Notes: a model not told the origin generated them from the sequence alone. 46,209 bases of DNA from Rhodanobacteraceae bacterium (GCA_027019085.1 JALUXG010000038.1:1-46209); one strand, 5' to 3'; positions 33,745 through 44,378 are shown, counted from the first letter of the stretch. Numbers and translations are program-made.

Positions 33745-33745
<1 letters not shown>
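32420..33745 (-). CDS. sufD: SufD, Fe-S assembly scaffold subunit
   Basis: A 441-residue protein. N-terminal helical part (GLPWLDAFRRGQLDAFVRDG, SEAWKYTTLRALER), then the right-handed beta-helix typical of SufB/SufD and the C-terminal ATVGQFDERSLFYLRSRGI with the conserved histidine in AAHGATVGQ. SufD pairs with SufB and SufC as the scaffold. The ATG at 33745 overlaps the sufC stop; an open extension to 33784 is rejected. Confidence 0.95.
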
Positions 33746-34515
<770 letters not shown>

Positions 34516-34546
34516 GAGGGATGGGTTTCGTTGTTCATGTCGCGCT

Positions 34547-34897
34547 TCAGAGCAGCTCGATGCCGAACCGGCGCACGATCAGGGCGAAAAGAAGGAAGAT
34601 CACAACCGTTCCCGCGCAAAAGGCCAGCAGCGCGGGGACGAAGCCGTACCGCTGCAGCAGCCAGGGAAAGCACAGGAACATCGGCAAGGTCGGGATCACG
34701 TACCAGAAGGTGTACCAGGCGTAGCTGCCGATGCGTTCGACCGGCTGGCGATCGACATGCATCCAGATCAGCGCCAGCACGGCCACCAGCGGAAGCGCGC
34801 CGATCAGCGCACCGAGCCTGCCGCTGCGCTTGGCCAGCTCGGATATCGCCACCACCAGGGCGGCGGTCACGGCGTATTTGGTGAACAGATAGAGCAT
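34547..34897 (-). CDS. Small membrane protein, DUF3147-like
   Basis: A 116-residue protein with four hydrophobic segments (KYAVTAALVVAISELAK; LGALIGALPLVAVLALIWM; TFWYVIPTLPMFLCF; PALLAFCAGTVVIFLLFALIV). It resembles DUF3147 small inner-membrane proteins of unknown role. A GTG at 34906 overlapping the methyltransferase stop is an alternative start; ATG 34897 is chosen because GGAGG lies about 10 bases before it. Its place inside the suf operon is unusual. Confidence 0.75.
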   Translation of the reverse strand: MLYLFTKYAVTAALVVAISELAKRSGRLGALIGALPLVAVLALIWMHVDRQPVERIGSYAWYTFWYVIPTLPMFLCFPWLLQRYGFVPALLAFCAGTVVIFLLFALIVRRFGIELL

Positions 34898-34902
34898 GTC
34901 CC

Positions 34903-35535
34903 TCACGCCTCCGCACAGCGACGCAGGAGGACACAGGTGAATGCCTGATCGGTGCCGAAAGGCGTGCGATGCACGTCGCGTCCGGCGTCCACCGGCATGA
35001 AGTGCGGCGCGAAGCGTGCCGCCAGGGCATCGGCATCGTAGCGCACCACGGGAAGCCCACTGCAGCGCTCGGGCCCGTCCGCGGCGAAGGTGGCCATGAG
35101 CACATGCCCGCCCTCCGTGACGGCCTTCGCCGCCGCGTCCACGTAACGCTGCTGCAGTTCCGGCTCGACCAGGAAATGGAATACCGCGCGGTCATGCCAC
35201 AGTGCGTAGCGCGACGCGGGCAGGTCGATTTCGGTAATGTCGCCGGCCAGCCAGTGCACGTTCGCGCCGCGTTCGCCGAGACGCTCGCGCGTCTGCGCCA
35301 GCGCCGGCTCGGCCAGATCCAGCACCGTGATGTCGGTCAGCCCGCGCTCCAGCAGGTCATCGACCAGGGTCGAACGTCCGCCACCGACGTCGATCACCGG
35401 CGCATCACTGGCCAGGGACAGCCCGTCGATCCAGCGCAGCGAGGCATCCAGATGCGCACGGAACCAACTGGTCTGCTGCTCGCCTTTTTCCCGGTAGATC
35501 GTCTGCCAATGGGTAGTCCGGTCTTCGTTCATCAT
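34903..35535 (-). CDS. Class I SAM-dependent methyltransferase
   Basis: A 210-residue protein with motif [17 protein letters not shown], motif [12 protein letters not shown] and motif III near [13 protein letters not shown]. The N-terminus [17 protein letters not shown] is typical of small methyltransferases of the TPMT/tellurite-resistance-like type. It starts at the sufB stop (ATGATGA), so it is cotranslated with sufB. Substrate unknown; a role in handling a thiol or metalloid toxic to Fe-S enzymes would fit but is a guess. Confidence 0.87.
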   Translation of the reverse strand: MMNEDRTTHWQTIYREKGEQQTSWFRAHLDASLRWIDGLSLASDAPVIDVGGGRSTLVDDLLERGLTDITVLDLAEPALAQTRERLGERGANVHWLAGDITEIDLPASRYALWHDRAVFHFLVEPELQQRYVDAAAKAVTEGGHVLMATFAADGPERCSGLPVVRYDADALAARFAPHFMPVDAGRDVHRTPFGTDQAFTCVLLRRCAEA

Positions 35536-37004
35536 CCGACCGCCCCCTCCAGTGACACCTCGAGCAGCTTCTTGGCCTCGACCGCGAACTCCATCGGCAG
35601 CTCGCGGAAAACCTGCTTGCAGAAGCCGTCGACGATCATCGACACCGCATTTTCCTGGTCCAGCCCACGCGCACGACAGTAGAACAACTGGTCGTCGGAG
35701 ATCTTCGAGGTGGTGGCCTCGTGCTCGACGATCGCACTGGGGTTCTTCACCTCCATGTACGGGAAGGTGTGCGCGCCGCACTTCTTGCCGATCAGCAGCG
35801 AATCGCACTGGGTATGGTTGCGTGCATCCTCGGCGCCCTTCTCCACCTTGACCAGCCCGCGGTAGGCATTGGAACTGCGACCGGCGGAAATGCCCTTGGA
35901 CACGATCTTCGAGCGCGTGCCCCTGCCGACGTGGATCATCTTGGTGCCGGTATCGGCCTGCTGCATGTTGTGGGTCAGCGCGACCGAGTAGAACTCGCCG
36001 ACCGAGCGGTCGCCGCGCAGCACGCAGCTGGGGTACTTCCAGGTGATCGCCGAACCGGTCTCGACCTGGGTCCAGGAAATCTTGCTGTCGTCACCGCGAC
36101 AGTCGCCACGCTTGGTGACGAAATTGTAGATGCCGCCGACCCCGTTCTCGTCACCCGGATACCAGTTCTGCACGGTGGAATACTTGATGGAAGCCTTCTC
36201 AAGTGCCACCAGCTCGACCACCGCCGCATGCAACTGGTTCTCGTCGCGCATCGGTGCGGTGCAGCCTTCCAGGTAGGACACGCTGGCGCCGTCCTCGGCG
36301 ATGATCAGGGTGCGCTCGAACTGCCCGGTGTGCCCGGCGTTGATGCGGAAGTAGGTGGAAAGCTCCATCGGGCAGCGCACGCCCTTCGGAATGAACACGA
36401 AGGACCCGTCGGAGAACACCGCCGAGTTCAATGCCGCGAAGAAATTGTCACCGGCCGGCACCACCGAGCCCAGGTAGTTCCTTACCAGTTCGGGATGTTC
36501 ACGTATGGCCTCGCTCATCGAGCAGAAGATCACCCCCGCCTCGGCCAGCTCCTTGCGGAAGGTGGTACCCACGGACACCGAATCGAACACCGCATCCACC
36601 GCCACCCCGGCCAGGCGCGCGCGCTCGTGCAGCGGCACCCCGAGCTTGTCGTAGGTCTCGATCAGCTTGGGGTCGACCTCGTCCAGCGATTTCGGGCGGT
36701 TCTTCGGCGCGGCGTAGTAACTGATGGCCTGGAAGTCGATCGGCGCGATCTTCAGCTTTGCCCAGTGCGGCATGGGCATGGTCAGCCAGTGGCGATAGGC
36801 CGCGAGGCGCCACTCGGTCATCCACTCGGGCTCTTCCTTGAGCGCCGACAGCGCGCGGATGATGTCCTCGTTGAGGCCGGCCGGCAGGCTGTCGGTCTCG
36901 ATGTCGGTGATGAAGCCGGCACCGTAACGGCGCGAAAGGGCCCGTACCACCTCGGGATTGCGATCGGTCAGGCGGGAAACGGGTTCGTGTGTTTCGGTGC
37001 TCAT
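35532..37004 (-). CDS. sufB: SufB, Fe-S assembly scaffold subunit
   Basis: A 490-residue protein with the typical SufB sequence: [37 protein letters not shown]-like N-terminal part, [20 protein letters not shown], beta-helix core, and C-terminal [20 protein letters not shown]. SufB carries the nascent cluster and accepts persulfide from SufS. Its ATG overlaps the stop of the Rrf2 regulator and its stop the methyltransferase start. Confidence 0.97.
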   Translation of the reverse strand: MSTETHEPVSRLTDRNPEVVRALSRRYGAGFITDIETDSLPAGLNEDIIRALSALKEEPEWMTEWRLAAYRHWLTMPMPHWAKLKIAPIDFQAISYYAAPKNRPKSLDEVDPKLIETYDKLGVPLHERARLAGVAVDAVFDSVSVGTTFRKELAEAGVIFCSMSEAIREHPELVRNYLGSVVPAGDNFFAALNSAVFSDGSFVFIPKGVRCPMELSTYFRINAGHTGQFERTLIIAEDGASVSYLEGCTAPMRDENQLHAAVVELVALEKASIKYSTVQNWYPGDENGVGGIYNFVTKRGDCRGDDSKISWTQVETGSAITWKYPSCVLRGDRSVGEFYSVALTHNMQQADTGTKMIHVGRGTRSKIVSKGISAGRSSNAYRGLVKVEKGAEDARNHTQCDSLLIGKKCGAHTFPYMEVKNPSAIVEHEATTSKISDDQLFYCRARGLDQENAVSMIVDGFCKQVFRELPMEFAVEAKKLLEVSLEGAVG

Positions 37005-37459
37005 GTTCGGGAATCCGGTGATTCGGTGACGCGCGGTCTGAAGTGGACAGGCTGCGCTGGCGGCTCCAGCATCTCGGCCAGCGACACTTCACGCAGGGCC
37101 CGCTCCACCACCGTGTTGATACGTCGCCAGTTGCCGCGCACCATGCAATAGGATTCATGGTCGCAGTTGCCGACGCTGACGCTGCACTCGGTCATGCCGA
37201 GCGGTCCTTCCAGCGCCTCGACGATCTCGGCCAGGCTGATGCTGTCGGCCGGGCGGGCCAGCCGGTAACCGCCACTGGCGCCGCGGAACGATTCCACCAG
37301 CCCCGCATGCACCAGCGACTTGAGCAACTTGCTGACCGTGGGCAGCTCCAGACGCGCCTCCTCGGCGATCTGCACTGCGCTGAGCACCGTGCCTGGCTGT
37401 GCGGCCAGGCAGGTCATGACCACGGTGGCGTAATCGGTCAGGCGGCTGACGCGGAGCAT
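37001..37459 (-). CDS. Rrf2-family Fe-S-sensing regulator of suf
   Basis: A 152-residue protein of the IscR/SufR-like Rrf2 family. The winged helix reads [19 protein letters not shown], then [20 protein letters not shown]. Three cysteines C92, C99 and C105 ([15 protein letters not shown]) fit a [2Fe-2S] cluster. It would repress suf when Fe-S supply is sufficient and release it under iron or oxidative stress. It is the first gene of the operon and has a palindrome in its own promoter, supporting autoregulation. Not homologous to cyanobacterial SufR. Confidence 0.94.
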   Translation of the reverse strand: MLRVSRLTDYATVVMTCLAAQPGTVLSAVQIAEEARLELPTVSKLLKSLVHAGLVESFRGASGGYRLARPADSISLAEIVEALEGPLGMTECSVSVGNCDHESYCMVRGNWRRINTVVERALREVSLAEMLEPPAQPVHFRPRVTESPDSRT

Positions 37460-37474
37460 CGCAGGCTCGCAAGG

Positions 37475-37497
37475 ATAAAACGTACCAAAATGGTACG
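37475..37497 (-). promoter_or_regulatory. suf promoter -10 with palindromic operator
   Basis: A 17-bp palindrome CGTACCAAAATGGTACG (37481-37497; 6-bp halves CGTACC/GGTACG) lies immediately upstream of a plausible -10 TTTTAT (37475-37480), 16 bases from the regulator start codon. It would fill exactly a 17-bp promoter spacer, an ideal repressor position. The -35 (TCAATC) is weak. Confidence 0.65.
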
Positions 37498-37531
37498 GAT
37501 TGACAGGCTCCGGGTCAATGCCGAACGTCGA

Positions 37532-38944
37532 TCAACCGCTGCGGCCGTACACATCCTCGAAACGCACGATGTCGTCCTCGCCCAGGTAGCTGCCGGACTG
37601 CACCTCGATCAGCTGCAACGGTACCTTGCCCGGATTTTCCAGGCGGTGTTTGGTCCCGACCGGGATGAAGGTGGATTCGTTCTCGCCAAGCAGGAACACA
37701 TCCTCGCCACGGGTCACGCGTGCCGTGCCGCTGACCACGATCCAGTGTTCGGCGCGGTGATGGTGCATCTGCAGGCTCAAAGCCGCACCGGGGTTGACGG
37801 TAATGCGTTTGACCTGGAAGCGCGCATCCATGTCGATGGAATCGTAGGCACCCCAGGGCCGGTACACCTTGCGGTGCAGCACCGCCTCACCGCGTTCCTG
37901 CTCGCGCAGCTGCTGGACGATGCGCTTGACGTCCTGCACGCGTTCGCGACGGGCCACCAGCAGGGCGTCGTCGGTGTCCACCACCACGGTATCCTCGAGG
38001 CCGATCATGGCCACCAGACGGCGTTCGCTCCAGGCATAGCTGTTGCGGCAATCGAGCGCCATCACGTCGCCATGGCTGGCATTGCCATGGCTGTCCTGTT
38101 CGGTCACCGCCCACAGCGCCGCCCAGGAGCCGACATCGTTCCAGCCGGCCTCGATCGGCAGCACCTTTGCGGCATCGGTGCGCTCCATCACCGCGTAATC
38201 GATGGAATCGGACGGACAGGCGGCAAAGGCTTCTTCGTCCAGGCGCAGGAAGTCACGGTCCCGTGCCGCCGCGTCGAAGGCCTTGCGACAGGCCGCCAGC
38301 ATCCGGGGTGCATGCGCCTCCAGTTCGGCCAGATAACGCGATGCACGGAACAGGAACATGCCGCTGTTCCAGTAGTACTCGCCCGATGCCAGATAGTGTT
38401 CGGCGGTGGTCGGATCGGGCTTCTCGACAAAGCGCTCGACCGCCCGCACCCCGGTCCCGGGCGCCGCCTTGATGTACCCGTACCCGGTCTCCGGTGCATC
38501 GGGAACGATGCCGAAGGTCACCAGTGCGCCTTCCGCTGCGGCAGCGACAGCCTGCTGCACCGCGTCGCGGAAACTCGACTCGTCGCGGATGACGTGGTCG
38601 GAGGGCAGGATCAGCAGCAGCGGATCCCCGCCGTCGGCGGTGGCCTGCAAGGCGGCCGCGGCAATGGCCGGTGCGGTATTGCGCGCGACCGGCTCGAGCA
38701 CGATGGCCGAGGGCTCGCAACCCACCTGGCGCAGCTGCTCGGCCACCATGAAGCGGTGCGCCTCATTGGTGACGACGATCGGCGCCTGGTTCCCGGCCAG
38801 CTCGGCCGCGCGCAGCCAGGTGGCTTGCAGCATCGTGTGTTCGCCGGCCAGCGCCAGGAACTGCTTGGGATAGCCTTCGCGCGACAGCGGCCATAACCGG
38901 GTGCCGGAACCGCCGCTGAGCAGTACGGGAATCAGCTTGTCCAT
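37532..38944 (-). CDS. manC: Mannose-1-phosphate guanylyltransferase / mannose-6-phosphate isomerase (ManC/XanB-type)
   Basis: A 470-residue bifunctional enzyme. The N-terminal nucleotidyltransferase has GGSGTRLWPLSREGYPKQF and FVEKPD; the C-terminal type II isomerase cupin starts at about residue 350 with RPWGAYDSID and contains the metal-binding LQMHHHRAEHW and GTKHRLENPG. It makes GDP-mannose for exopolysaccharide, LPS or protein glycosylation. The ATG at 38944 is the canonical family start; the longer open frame is rejected. It stands alone, divergent from amgK. Confidence 0.95.
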   Translation of the reverse strand: MDKLIPVLLSGGSGTRLWPLSREGYPKQFLALAGEHTMLQATWLRAAELAGNQAPIVVTNEAHRFMVAEQLRQVGCEPSAIVLEPVARNTAPAIAAAALQATADGGDPLLLILPSDHVIRDESSFRDAVQQAVAAAAEGALVTFGIVPDAPETGYGYIKAAPGTGVRAVERFVEKPDPTTAEHYLASGEYYWNSGMFLFRASRYLAELEAHAPRMLAACRKAFDAAARDRDFLRLDEEAFAACPSDSIDYAVMERTDAAKVLPIEAGWNDVGSWAALWAVTEQDSHGNASHGDVMALDCRNSYAWSERRLVAMIGLEDTVVVDTDDALLVARRERVQDVKRIVQQLREQERGEAVLHRKVYRPWGAYDSIDMDARFQVKRITVNPGAALSLQMHHHRAEHWIVVSGTARVTRGEDVFLLGENESTFIPVGTKHRLENPGKVPLQLIEVQSGSYLGEDDIVRFEDVYGRSG

Positions 38945-39120
38945 GGTATGCAAGGATCCTTGATGTGGGTGTGCCTGCAGGCATTGACGGCCCGATGATG
39001 CGCCCATGCAGGTCGTCAGGCGGCAAGGGTACACGATGCACGTGTGCGCATGTCCTGCCCATGGATGGCACGGCGTGCGCGAACCGCTATGCTGTGACGG
39101 TTGCCAACCGCACTCAGCTC

Positions 39121-40161
39121 ATGACCACCGCATCGCCCGCCGACCGCCTTGATCTTTGCACCCGCTGGATGCGGCACATGCTGGGCGACACCACGGCCCA
39201 ACTGGAGATTGCCTCCGCGGATGCCAGCTTCCGGCGCTATTTCCGCGTCCATGTGCGCGACCGCACCCTGATCCTCATGGACGCGCCGCCAGAGCAGGAG
39301 GACATCGGGGCATGGCTGGAAATCGGCGCCTTGATGCACGCAGCCGGACTGAATGTGCCGGAGGTACTGGCGGCCGACATGGCCGACGGACTGGTGCTGA
39401 TGGGTGACCTGGGTTCGTCCCATTACCTCGATGTCCTGCACCCGGACAATGCCGACAACCTGTACGGCGACGCCATGGAAGCGCTGGCCCGCATGCAGAC
39501 CGGGTTGCACACGGACACCCTTGCACCCTATGACGAGAGCTTCCTGATCGGCGAAATGGAGCTGATGCCGCACTGGTTCCTGGGACGTCATCTGGGCCTG
39601 GCCACCGACCGCATGCAGTGGGATGTGCTCGAAGTGGCGTTCCGGCGGCTGGCCGCCAGCGCTCTGGAACAACCGCGCGTGTTCGTGCACCGCGATTTTC
39701 ACAGCCGCAACCTGCTGGTCACTGCCCGCAACAACCCCGGCATCATCGATTTCCAGGGCGCGCTGGCCGGCCCGGTCACCTACGACCTGGCCTCGCTGCT
39801 GCGGGACTGCTACATCGCCTGGGACCGCGACCAGGTCGAACACTGGGTCGAATCCTATCGCCAGGGCTTGCGCCAGTCGGGCCTGCTCGATGCCGAAGTC
39901 GACGCCACGCGCTTCCGCTTCTGGTTCGATCGCATCGGCCTGCAGCGCCACATCAAGGTGCTCGGGATCTTCTGCCGCCTGCATTACCGCGACGACAAGG
40001 ACGGCTACCTGCGTTACCTGCCGCGGGTACTCGATTACGTCTACCAGGTGACCGCCCGCGATCCGGAACTGACCGCACTGGGTGAACTGCTGCGTCGTGC
40101 CGTGGGCGAACGCGATCTTTCGCAGCCGGCCGCGCCATCCATGGACGATGGGCGATCCTGA
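39121..40161 (+). CDS. amgK: AmgK, N-acetylmuramate/N-acetylglucosamine 1-kinase
   Basis: A 346-residue aminoglycoside-phosphotransferase-fold kinase with the catalytic FVHRDFHSRNLLV (about 195) and IIDFQGALAGP loops. In Pseudomonas, AmgK phosphorylates recycled MurNAc at C1 so MurU can make UDP-MurNAc directly, bypassing the fosfomycin-sensitive MurA step. The identification rests on the fold plus the murU gene that starts on the last base of this gene. The start at 39121 is used rather than an in-frame extension. Confidence 0.93.
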   Translation: MTTASPADRLDLCTRWMRHMLGDTTAQLEIASADASFRRYFRVHVRDRTLILMDAPPEQEDIGAWLEIGALMHAAGLNVPEVLAADMADGLVLMGDLGSSHYLDVLHPDNADNLYGDAMEALARMQTGLHTDTLAPYDESFLIGEMELMPHWFLGRHLGLATDRMQWDVLEVAFRRLAASALEQPRVFVHRDFHSRNLLVTARNNPGIIDFQGALAGPVTYDLASLLRDCYIAWDRDQVEHWVESYRQGLRQSGLLDAEVDATRFRFWFDRIGLQRHIKVLGIFCRLHYRDDKDGYLRYLPRVLDYVYQVTARDPELTALGELLRRAVGERDLSQPAAPSMDDGRS

Positions 40162-40865
40162 TGCGCGCACTGATTCTTGCCGCCGGGTTTGGCACCCGCA
40201 TGCGCCCGCTGACCGACATCACGCCCAAGCCCCTGCTGGACGCGGGCGGCAAGCCCTTGATCGTCTGGCACCTGGAGCGACTGGCCGCCATCGGGGTGCA
40301 GGATGTGGCCATCAACACCGCGCACCTGGCGGAGCGCTTTCCGCAGGTGCTGGGCGACGGCAGTCGCTGGGGACTGCGCATCCACTATGCCCACGAGGGC
40401 ACGACCCCACTGGAAACCGGAGGCGGCATGCTGCATGCCCTGCCGTGGCTCGGCGAGGCACCCTTCCTGGCCGTCAATGGCGACATCTGGTGCGATTTCG
40501 ACCTGGCTCGCCTGGACACCGAACCGCGCGGCCTGGCGCAACTGGTGATGGTCGACAATCCGCCGCATCACCCTGAAGGCGATTTTCACCTGGCGCCTGA
40601 CGCACGCCTGCATGAGAGCGGCTCGCCACACCTGACCTTTGCCGGCATCGGCATCTACCGCCCGTCGTTGCTGGCAAGCTGGAGAAAGGTGATCGGCGAC
40701 ACCGCGGGAAGCCGCTCGGCACCACCCCGTTTCCCGCTCGCCCCGCTGTTGCGCGCAGCCATGCGGGACGGCGCTGTCGACGGCATGCACCATCGCGGCC
40801 GCTGGACGGACGTGGGCACGCCGCAGCGCCTGTCGGCGCTGGACCGCGACCTGCGCTTGCACTGA
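40161..40865 (+). CDS. murU: MurU, N-acetylmuramate-1-phosphate uridylyltransferase
   Basis: A 234-residue nucleotidyltransferase: ILAAGFGTRMRPLTDITPKP at the N-terminus, LAVNGDIWCDFDL for the metal-binding aspartate, GIGIYRP and WTDVGTPQRL near the C-terminus. With AmgK it converts recycled MurNAc to UDP-MurNAc. The ATG overlaps the amgK stop by one base. A strong terminator follows. Confidence 0.94.
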   Translation: MRALILAAGFGTRMRPLTDITPKPLLDAGGKPLIVWHLERLAAIGVQDVAINTAHLAERFPQVLGDGSRWGLRIHYAHEGTTPLETGGGMLHALPWLGEAPFLAVNGDIWCDFDLARLDTEPRGLAQLVMVDNPPHHPEGDFHLAPDARLHESGSPHLTFAGIGIYRPSLLASWRKVIGDTAGSRSAPPRFPLAPLLRAAMRDGAVDGMHHRGRWTDVGTPQRLSALDRDLRLH

Positions 40866-40878
40866 GGATCCGCCACGG

Positions 40879-40904
40879 AAAAGGCCCGCTTCCGCGGGCC
40901 TTTT
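40879..40904. terminator. Bidirectional rho-independent terminator
   Basis: Perfect 11-bp inverted repeat AAAAGGCCCGC / GCGGGCCTTTT with loop TTCC and T-runs on both strands, between the convergent murU and secF genes. Confidence 0.93.
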
Positions 40905-40929
40905 CTTCGTTGCACTGTCGTATCGACGG

Positions 40930-41895
40930 TCAGGGACGACGCGCCAGTTCCGGATTGTCGCGTGATACCGGCATCAGGTCCTTCTTCGACACGCCCAGCC
41001 ACAGCAGGATCGGGCTGGCAATGAAGATCGAGGACAAGGTACCGATCAGGATACCGATCAGCATGGTGACCGCGAACCCGTGCACCGTCGGACCGCCGAA
41101 GAAATACAGCGCGCCCATGGTGATGGCGGTGAACAGTGAAGTGATGATGGTTCGCGAGAGGGTGTTGTTGATCGAGCGGTTGAGGATCTCCTCCGGCTCG
41201 GCCTTGCGCGCCAGACGGAACAGTTCGCGCACCCGGTCGAACACGACCACCTTGTCGTTGATGGAATAGCCGACCACCGCCAGCACCGATGCGAGTACCG
41301 TGAGGTCGAAATCGCGCCGGGTCAGGGCAATGATGCCAACCGTCACCAGCGCATCATGGATTTCGGTGACCAGCGCGGCCACCGCAAAGCGACGCTCGAA
41401 GCGGATCCACAGGTAACCCATGATGCCGATGATCACGAAGATCACCGCATAAATGCCGCTGGTCCGCAGCTGGGCACCCACCTGTGGACCGACAAAGTCC
41501 GGCGCCCGCGCCAGGGTGGCGTCCGTACGCCGTGCCTTGAGCGCGGCGAGCACATCCCTGGCCACTTCGGCGGGATCAAGCTTGCCGCCGCTCTTCAGCG
41601 CCTTCGGATCGGCCTTGGGCTGCATGCGAATGGAAAAATCGCTGTTGCTGCCCATGCTCTGCACCACGGCACGGTCGAAACCGCCTGCAGTCAGCGCTGC
41701 GCGCACGTCGGATATTTTCACCGGCTTGTCGTACTTCACCTGCACCAGCACACCGCCCGTGAAGTCCATGCTGTAGTTCAGTCCGCGGGTGGCAATGATC
41801 ACGATCGAACCGATCATCAGCAGGACGGCAATGGCGATGCTGAACCGGCGCAGGCCAAGGAAGTTGATGTTGCTGTTGGGATTGAAGATTTCCAT
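40930..41895 (-). CDS. secF: SecF, protein-export membrane protein
   Basis: A 321-residue protein with six TM helices and the family motif region RGLNYSMDFTGGVLVQVKY, then IGIMGYLWIRFERRFAVAA and SINDKVVVFDRVRE. With SecD it forms the proton-driven complex that pulls proteins out of SecYEG. It follows secD by 18 bases. Confidence 0.97.
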   Translation of the reverse strand: MEIFNPNSNINFLGLRRFSIAIAVLLMIGSIVIIATRGLNYSMDFTGGVLVQVKYDKPVKISDVRAALTAGGFDRAVVQSMGSNSDFSIRMQPKADPKALKSGGKLDPAEVARDVLAALKARRTDATLARAPDFVGPQVGAQLRTSGIYAVIFVIIGIMGYLWIRFERRFAVAALVTEIHDALVTVGIIALTRRDFDLTVLASVLAVVGYSINDKVVVFDRVRELFRLARKAEPEEILNRSINNTLSRTIITSLFTAITMGALYFFGGPTVHGFAVTMLIGILIGTLSSIFIASPILLWLGVSKKDLMPVSRDNPELARRP

Positions 41896-41913
41896 CGAAT
41901 GCTTCCAGGCCGC

Positions 41914-43809
41914 TTACACGTGAAGGGTCTTGAGCTTGCGCTTGCCACCGTGGAGCAACGCGGTGATGGCATGCGTGACCGTGACCGAGGTGAACAGCGA
42001 CGTCAGGATACCGATGAACAGTGTCACGCCGAAGCCCTTGATCGGACCCGAACCGAGCGTCATCAGGGCCATGGCCGCCAGCAGATGGGTGACGTTGGCA
42101 TCGAGAATCGTCGCCCAGGCCTTTTCATACCCGGCACGGATCGAGGCCAGCGGGGTGGACCCGTTGCGCAATTCCTCGCGGATGCGCTCGCAGATCAGCA
42201 CGTTGGCGTCGATGGCCATGCCCAATGTGAGCACGATGCCGGCAATGCCCGGCATGGTCAGGGTCACGCCGATCAGCGACATCACCGCCACCAGCAATAC
42301 CAGGTTGAGCACCAGCGCAATGTCGGCCACCAGGCCGAACAGCTTGTAGTAGAGCAACGCGGCCAGCAGGACCAGGCTCAGACCCAGGATCACCGCGTCG
42401 ATGCCCTTGCGGATGTTGTCGCGTCCGAGGCTGGGGCCGATGGTGTACTGCTCGACAAAGGACATCGGCGCGGCCAGCGAACCGGCCTTCAGCAACAAGG
42501 CCAGGTTGGAGGCTTCCTTGGGACTGTCCAGACCGGTGGTCGAGAACTGCCGCCCGAACACGCCCTGCACGGTGGCGTAGGAGATCACCCGCTCGCTGGT
42601 CTTGAAACTCTGCACGGGCTTGCCGTCGACCATCTTGGTCACCGGCACATGATCGACATAGACCACCGCCATCGGCTTGCCGACATTGGCTTCGGTGAAG
42701 CGGCGCATGGCGCGCGCACCGGCGGCGTTGAGCGTCACATTGACCTGTGGCGTACCCGATTGCGGATCGAAACCGGAGGTCGCACTGGTCAGCTCGTCAC
42801 CGGTGACGATGATCTGCTTGCTCAGCAGACAGCCCTGCGGGCAGGCCTTGCCGTAATACAGGCGCGCATTGGGCGGCACGATGCCCTTCTTTTCGGCGTC
42901 GATCACGCGCTGGTCGGGATACATGGCAAACCCGGCCCGGTATTCCAGCGAGGCCTGGGCGCCAAGAATGCGCTTGGCCTGGGTGGTGTCCTGGACACCG
43001 GCCAGATCGACCACGATGTAATTGGTGCCCTGCTGCTGGATCAGCGGCTCGGACACGCCCAGCGCATTGACGCGGTTGCGCAGGGTGCCAAGGTTCTGGC
43101 GGATCGTGTTCTGTGCCAGCTCGCGGATCTTGGAAGGCTTGATGCGCGCATCGAGCACGAAACGGTTGCCGGTGCTGGGGCCGTTACTCAGCTCCAGGTC
43201 CGGGTATTCGGCAGCGATGGCATTCATCGCCGCACTGCGGTCGGACGCGGATCTCAGGATGGTGCTGATCTGCTTGCCGTCGTTGGACACCGACACATAG
43301 CGGATCTTCTTGTCGCGCAGCAACTGCCGGATGTTGCCCTCGTAGATCTGTTCCTGCCGCTTGAGCACGCCGCTCTGGTCGATCTGCAGCAGGAAGTGCA
43401 CGCCCCCTTGCAGGTCCAGGCCCAGCGGCATGGCGTTGGCATGGATGGCGCGCAGCCAGTGCGGCACGGTACTGGCCAGGTTCGGCGCCACGATGTACTG
43501 GTCGCCGAGATCGTCCTTGAGCAGATCCACCGCCTTGCTTTGCGTGTCGTCATTGGTGAAACGCACCAGCATACGGCGATTTCCGGATTCCTGTGTGTCG
43601 TCACTGATGCTGATGCCGGTGTAAGGCAGCTTGGCCTTGTCGAGGATGTGCTCAACCTTGCCCTTCAGTGTGCTGTCGACAACTGCCCCGCGGTTGGCGG
43701 AGATCTGCACGGCCGGCACGGGTGCGAATACGTTCGGCAACGCATACAGCAGACCGAACAGCAGTACCACGGCCACCAGCGCGTATTTCCAGCGTGGAAA
43801 GTCACTCAT
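41914..43809 (-). CDS. secD: SecD, protein-export membrane protein
   Basis: A 631-residue protein: TM1 (YALVAVVLLFGLLYALPN), a large periplasmic domain with P1 head (about 35-440), including GLDLQGGVHFLLQID and LGVSEPLIQQQGTNYIVVDL, then five TMs with ANVLICERIREELRNG. The ATG at 43809 gives the canonical MSDFPRWK start; an extension of 15 residues is rejected. Confidence 0.97.
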   Translation of the reverse strand: MSDFPRWKYALVAVVLLFGLLYALPNVFAPVPAVQISANRGAVVDSTLKGKVEHILDKAKLPYTGISISDDTQESGNRRMLVRFTNDDTQSKAVDLLKDDLGDQYIVAPNLASTVPHWLRAIHANAMPLGLDLQGGVHFLLQIDQSGVLKRQEQIYEGNIRQLLRDKKIRYVSVSNDGKQISTILRSASDRSAAMNAIAAEYPDLELSNGPSTGNRFVLDARIKPSKIRELAQNTIRQNLGTLRNRVNALGVSEPLIQQQGTNYIVVDLAGVQDTTQAKRILGAQASLEYRAGFAMYPDQRVIDAEKKGIVPPNARLYYGKACPQGCLLSKQIIVTGDELTSATSGFDPQSGTPQVNVTLNAAGARAMRRFTEANVGKPMAVVYVDHVPVTKMVDGKPVQSFKTSERVISYATVQGVFGRQFSTTGLDSPKEASNLALLLKAGSLAAPMSFVEQYTIGPSLGRDNIRKGIDAVILGLSLVLLAALLYYKLFGLVADIALVLNLVLLVAVMSLIGVTLTMPGIAGIVLTLGMAIDANVLICERIREELRNGSTPLASIRAGYEKAWATILDANVTHLLAAMALMTLGSGPIKGFGVTLFIGILTSLFTSVTVTHAITALLHGGKRKLKTLHV

Positions 43810-43893
43810 GCCTGTTTTCCATTCGATACCGGGCCCCGCGCCCGGCGGATGCAAGCGGGATGACGACCCGGAAGGACCGCCTGTCCGGTTCGC

Positions 43894-44235
43894 TTACGCG
43901 TTCTTGAGCGTGCCCTTGGGCAACACCTGCGAAATCGCTCCGCGCTGGACCATGACCTTCACGCCCTGGGCCACTTCCACGGTCAGGAACGACTCGCCAA
44001 GTTCTTCGATACGTCCGGCCAGACCGCCATTGGTGATGATCTCATCCCCCTTGGCCAGGGCCGCCACCATGGCGCGATGCTCCTTCTGCCGCTTCATCTG
44101 CGGGCGGATCATCATGAAGTACATCAGCACGAACAGCGCCACCATCATCAGCAGGAAGCCCATGCCCCCGCCTGCCTGGCCACCCTGTCCGGCTGCCGGT
44201 GCGGCCTGGGCCGCCGCAATCATGAATGCATTCAT
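43894..44235 (-). CDS. yajC: YajC, Sec accessory protein
   Basis: A 113-residue protein with an N-terminal TM (GFLLMMVALFVLMYFMMIRP) and a cytoplasmic beta domain with ALAKGDEIITNGGLAGRIEE. It associates with SecDF-YidC. Order tgt-yajC-secD-secF is the classical one. Confidence 0.96.
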   Translation of the reverse strand: MNAFMIAAAQAAPAAGQGGQAGGGMGFLLMMVALFVLMYFMMIRPQMKRQKEHRAMVAALAKGDEIITNGGLAGRIEELGESFLTVEVAQGVKVMVQRGAISQVLPKGTLKNA

Positions 44236-44378
44236 CGGTTCTCTCGCTATTGACGGCCCGCCAAGGGTTTTCCTTCCGGGCCGGTAAAAAGACTGCGGAT
44301 TATGCCATGAGCCCGCATGCCTTGCATGATCTTACCCGCCCTCGACTGTCCGGTGGCCCGGGAAGCTGAACTGTGCCG

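Noticed and set aside
41356-43863. 835-codon plus-strand open frame opposite secD/secF
   Set aside because: A shadow of secD and secF; composition is His/Gly/Gln/Arg-rich without domains.
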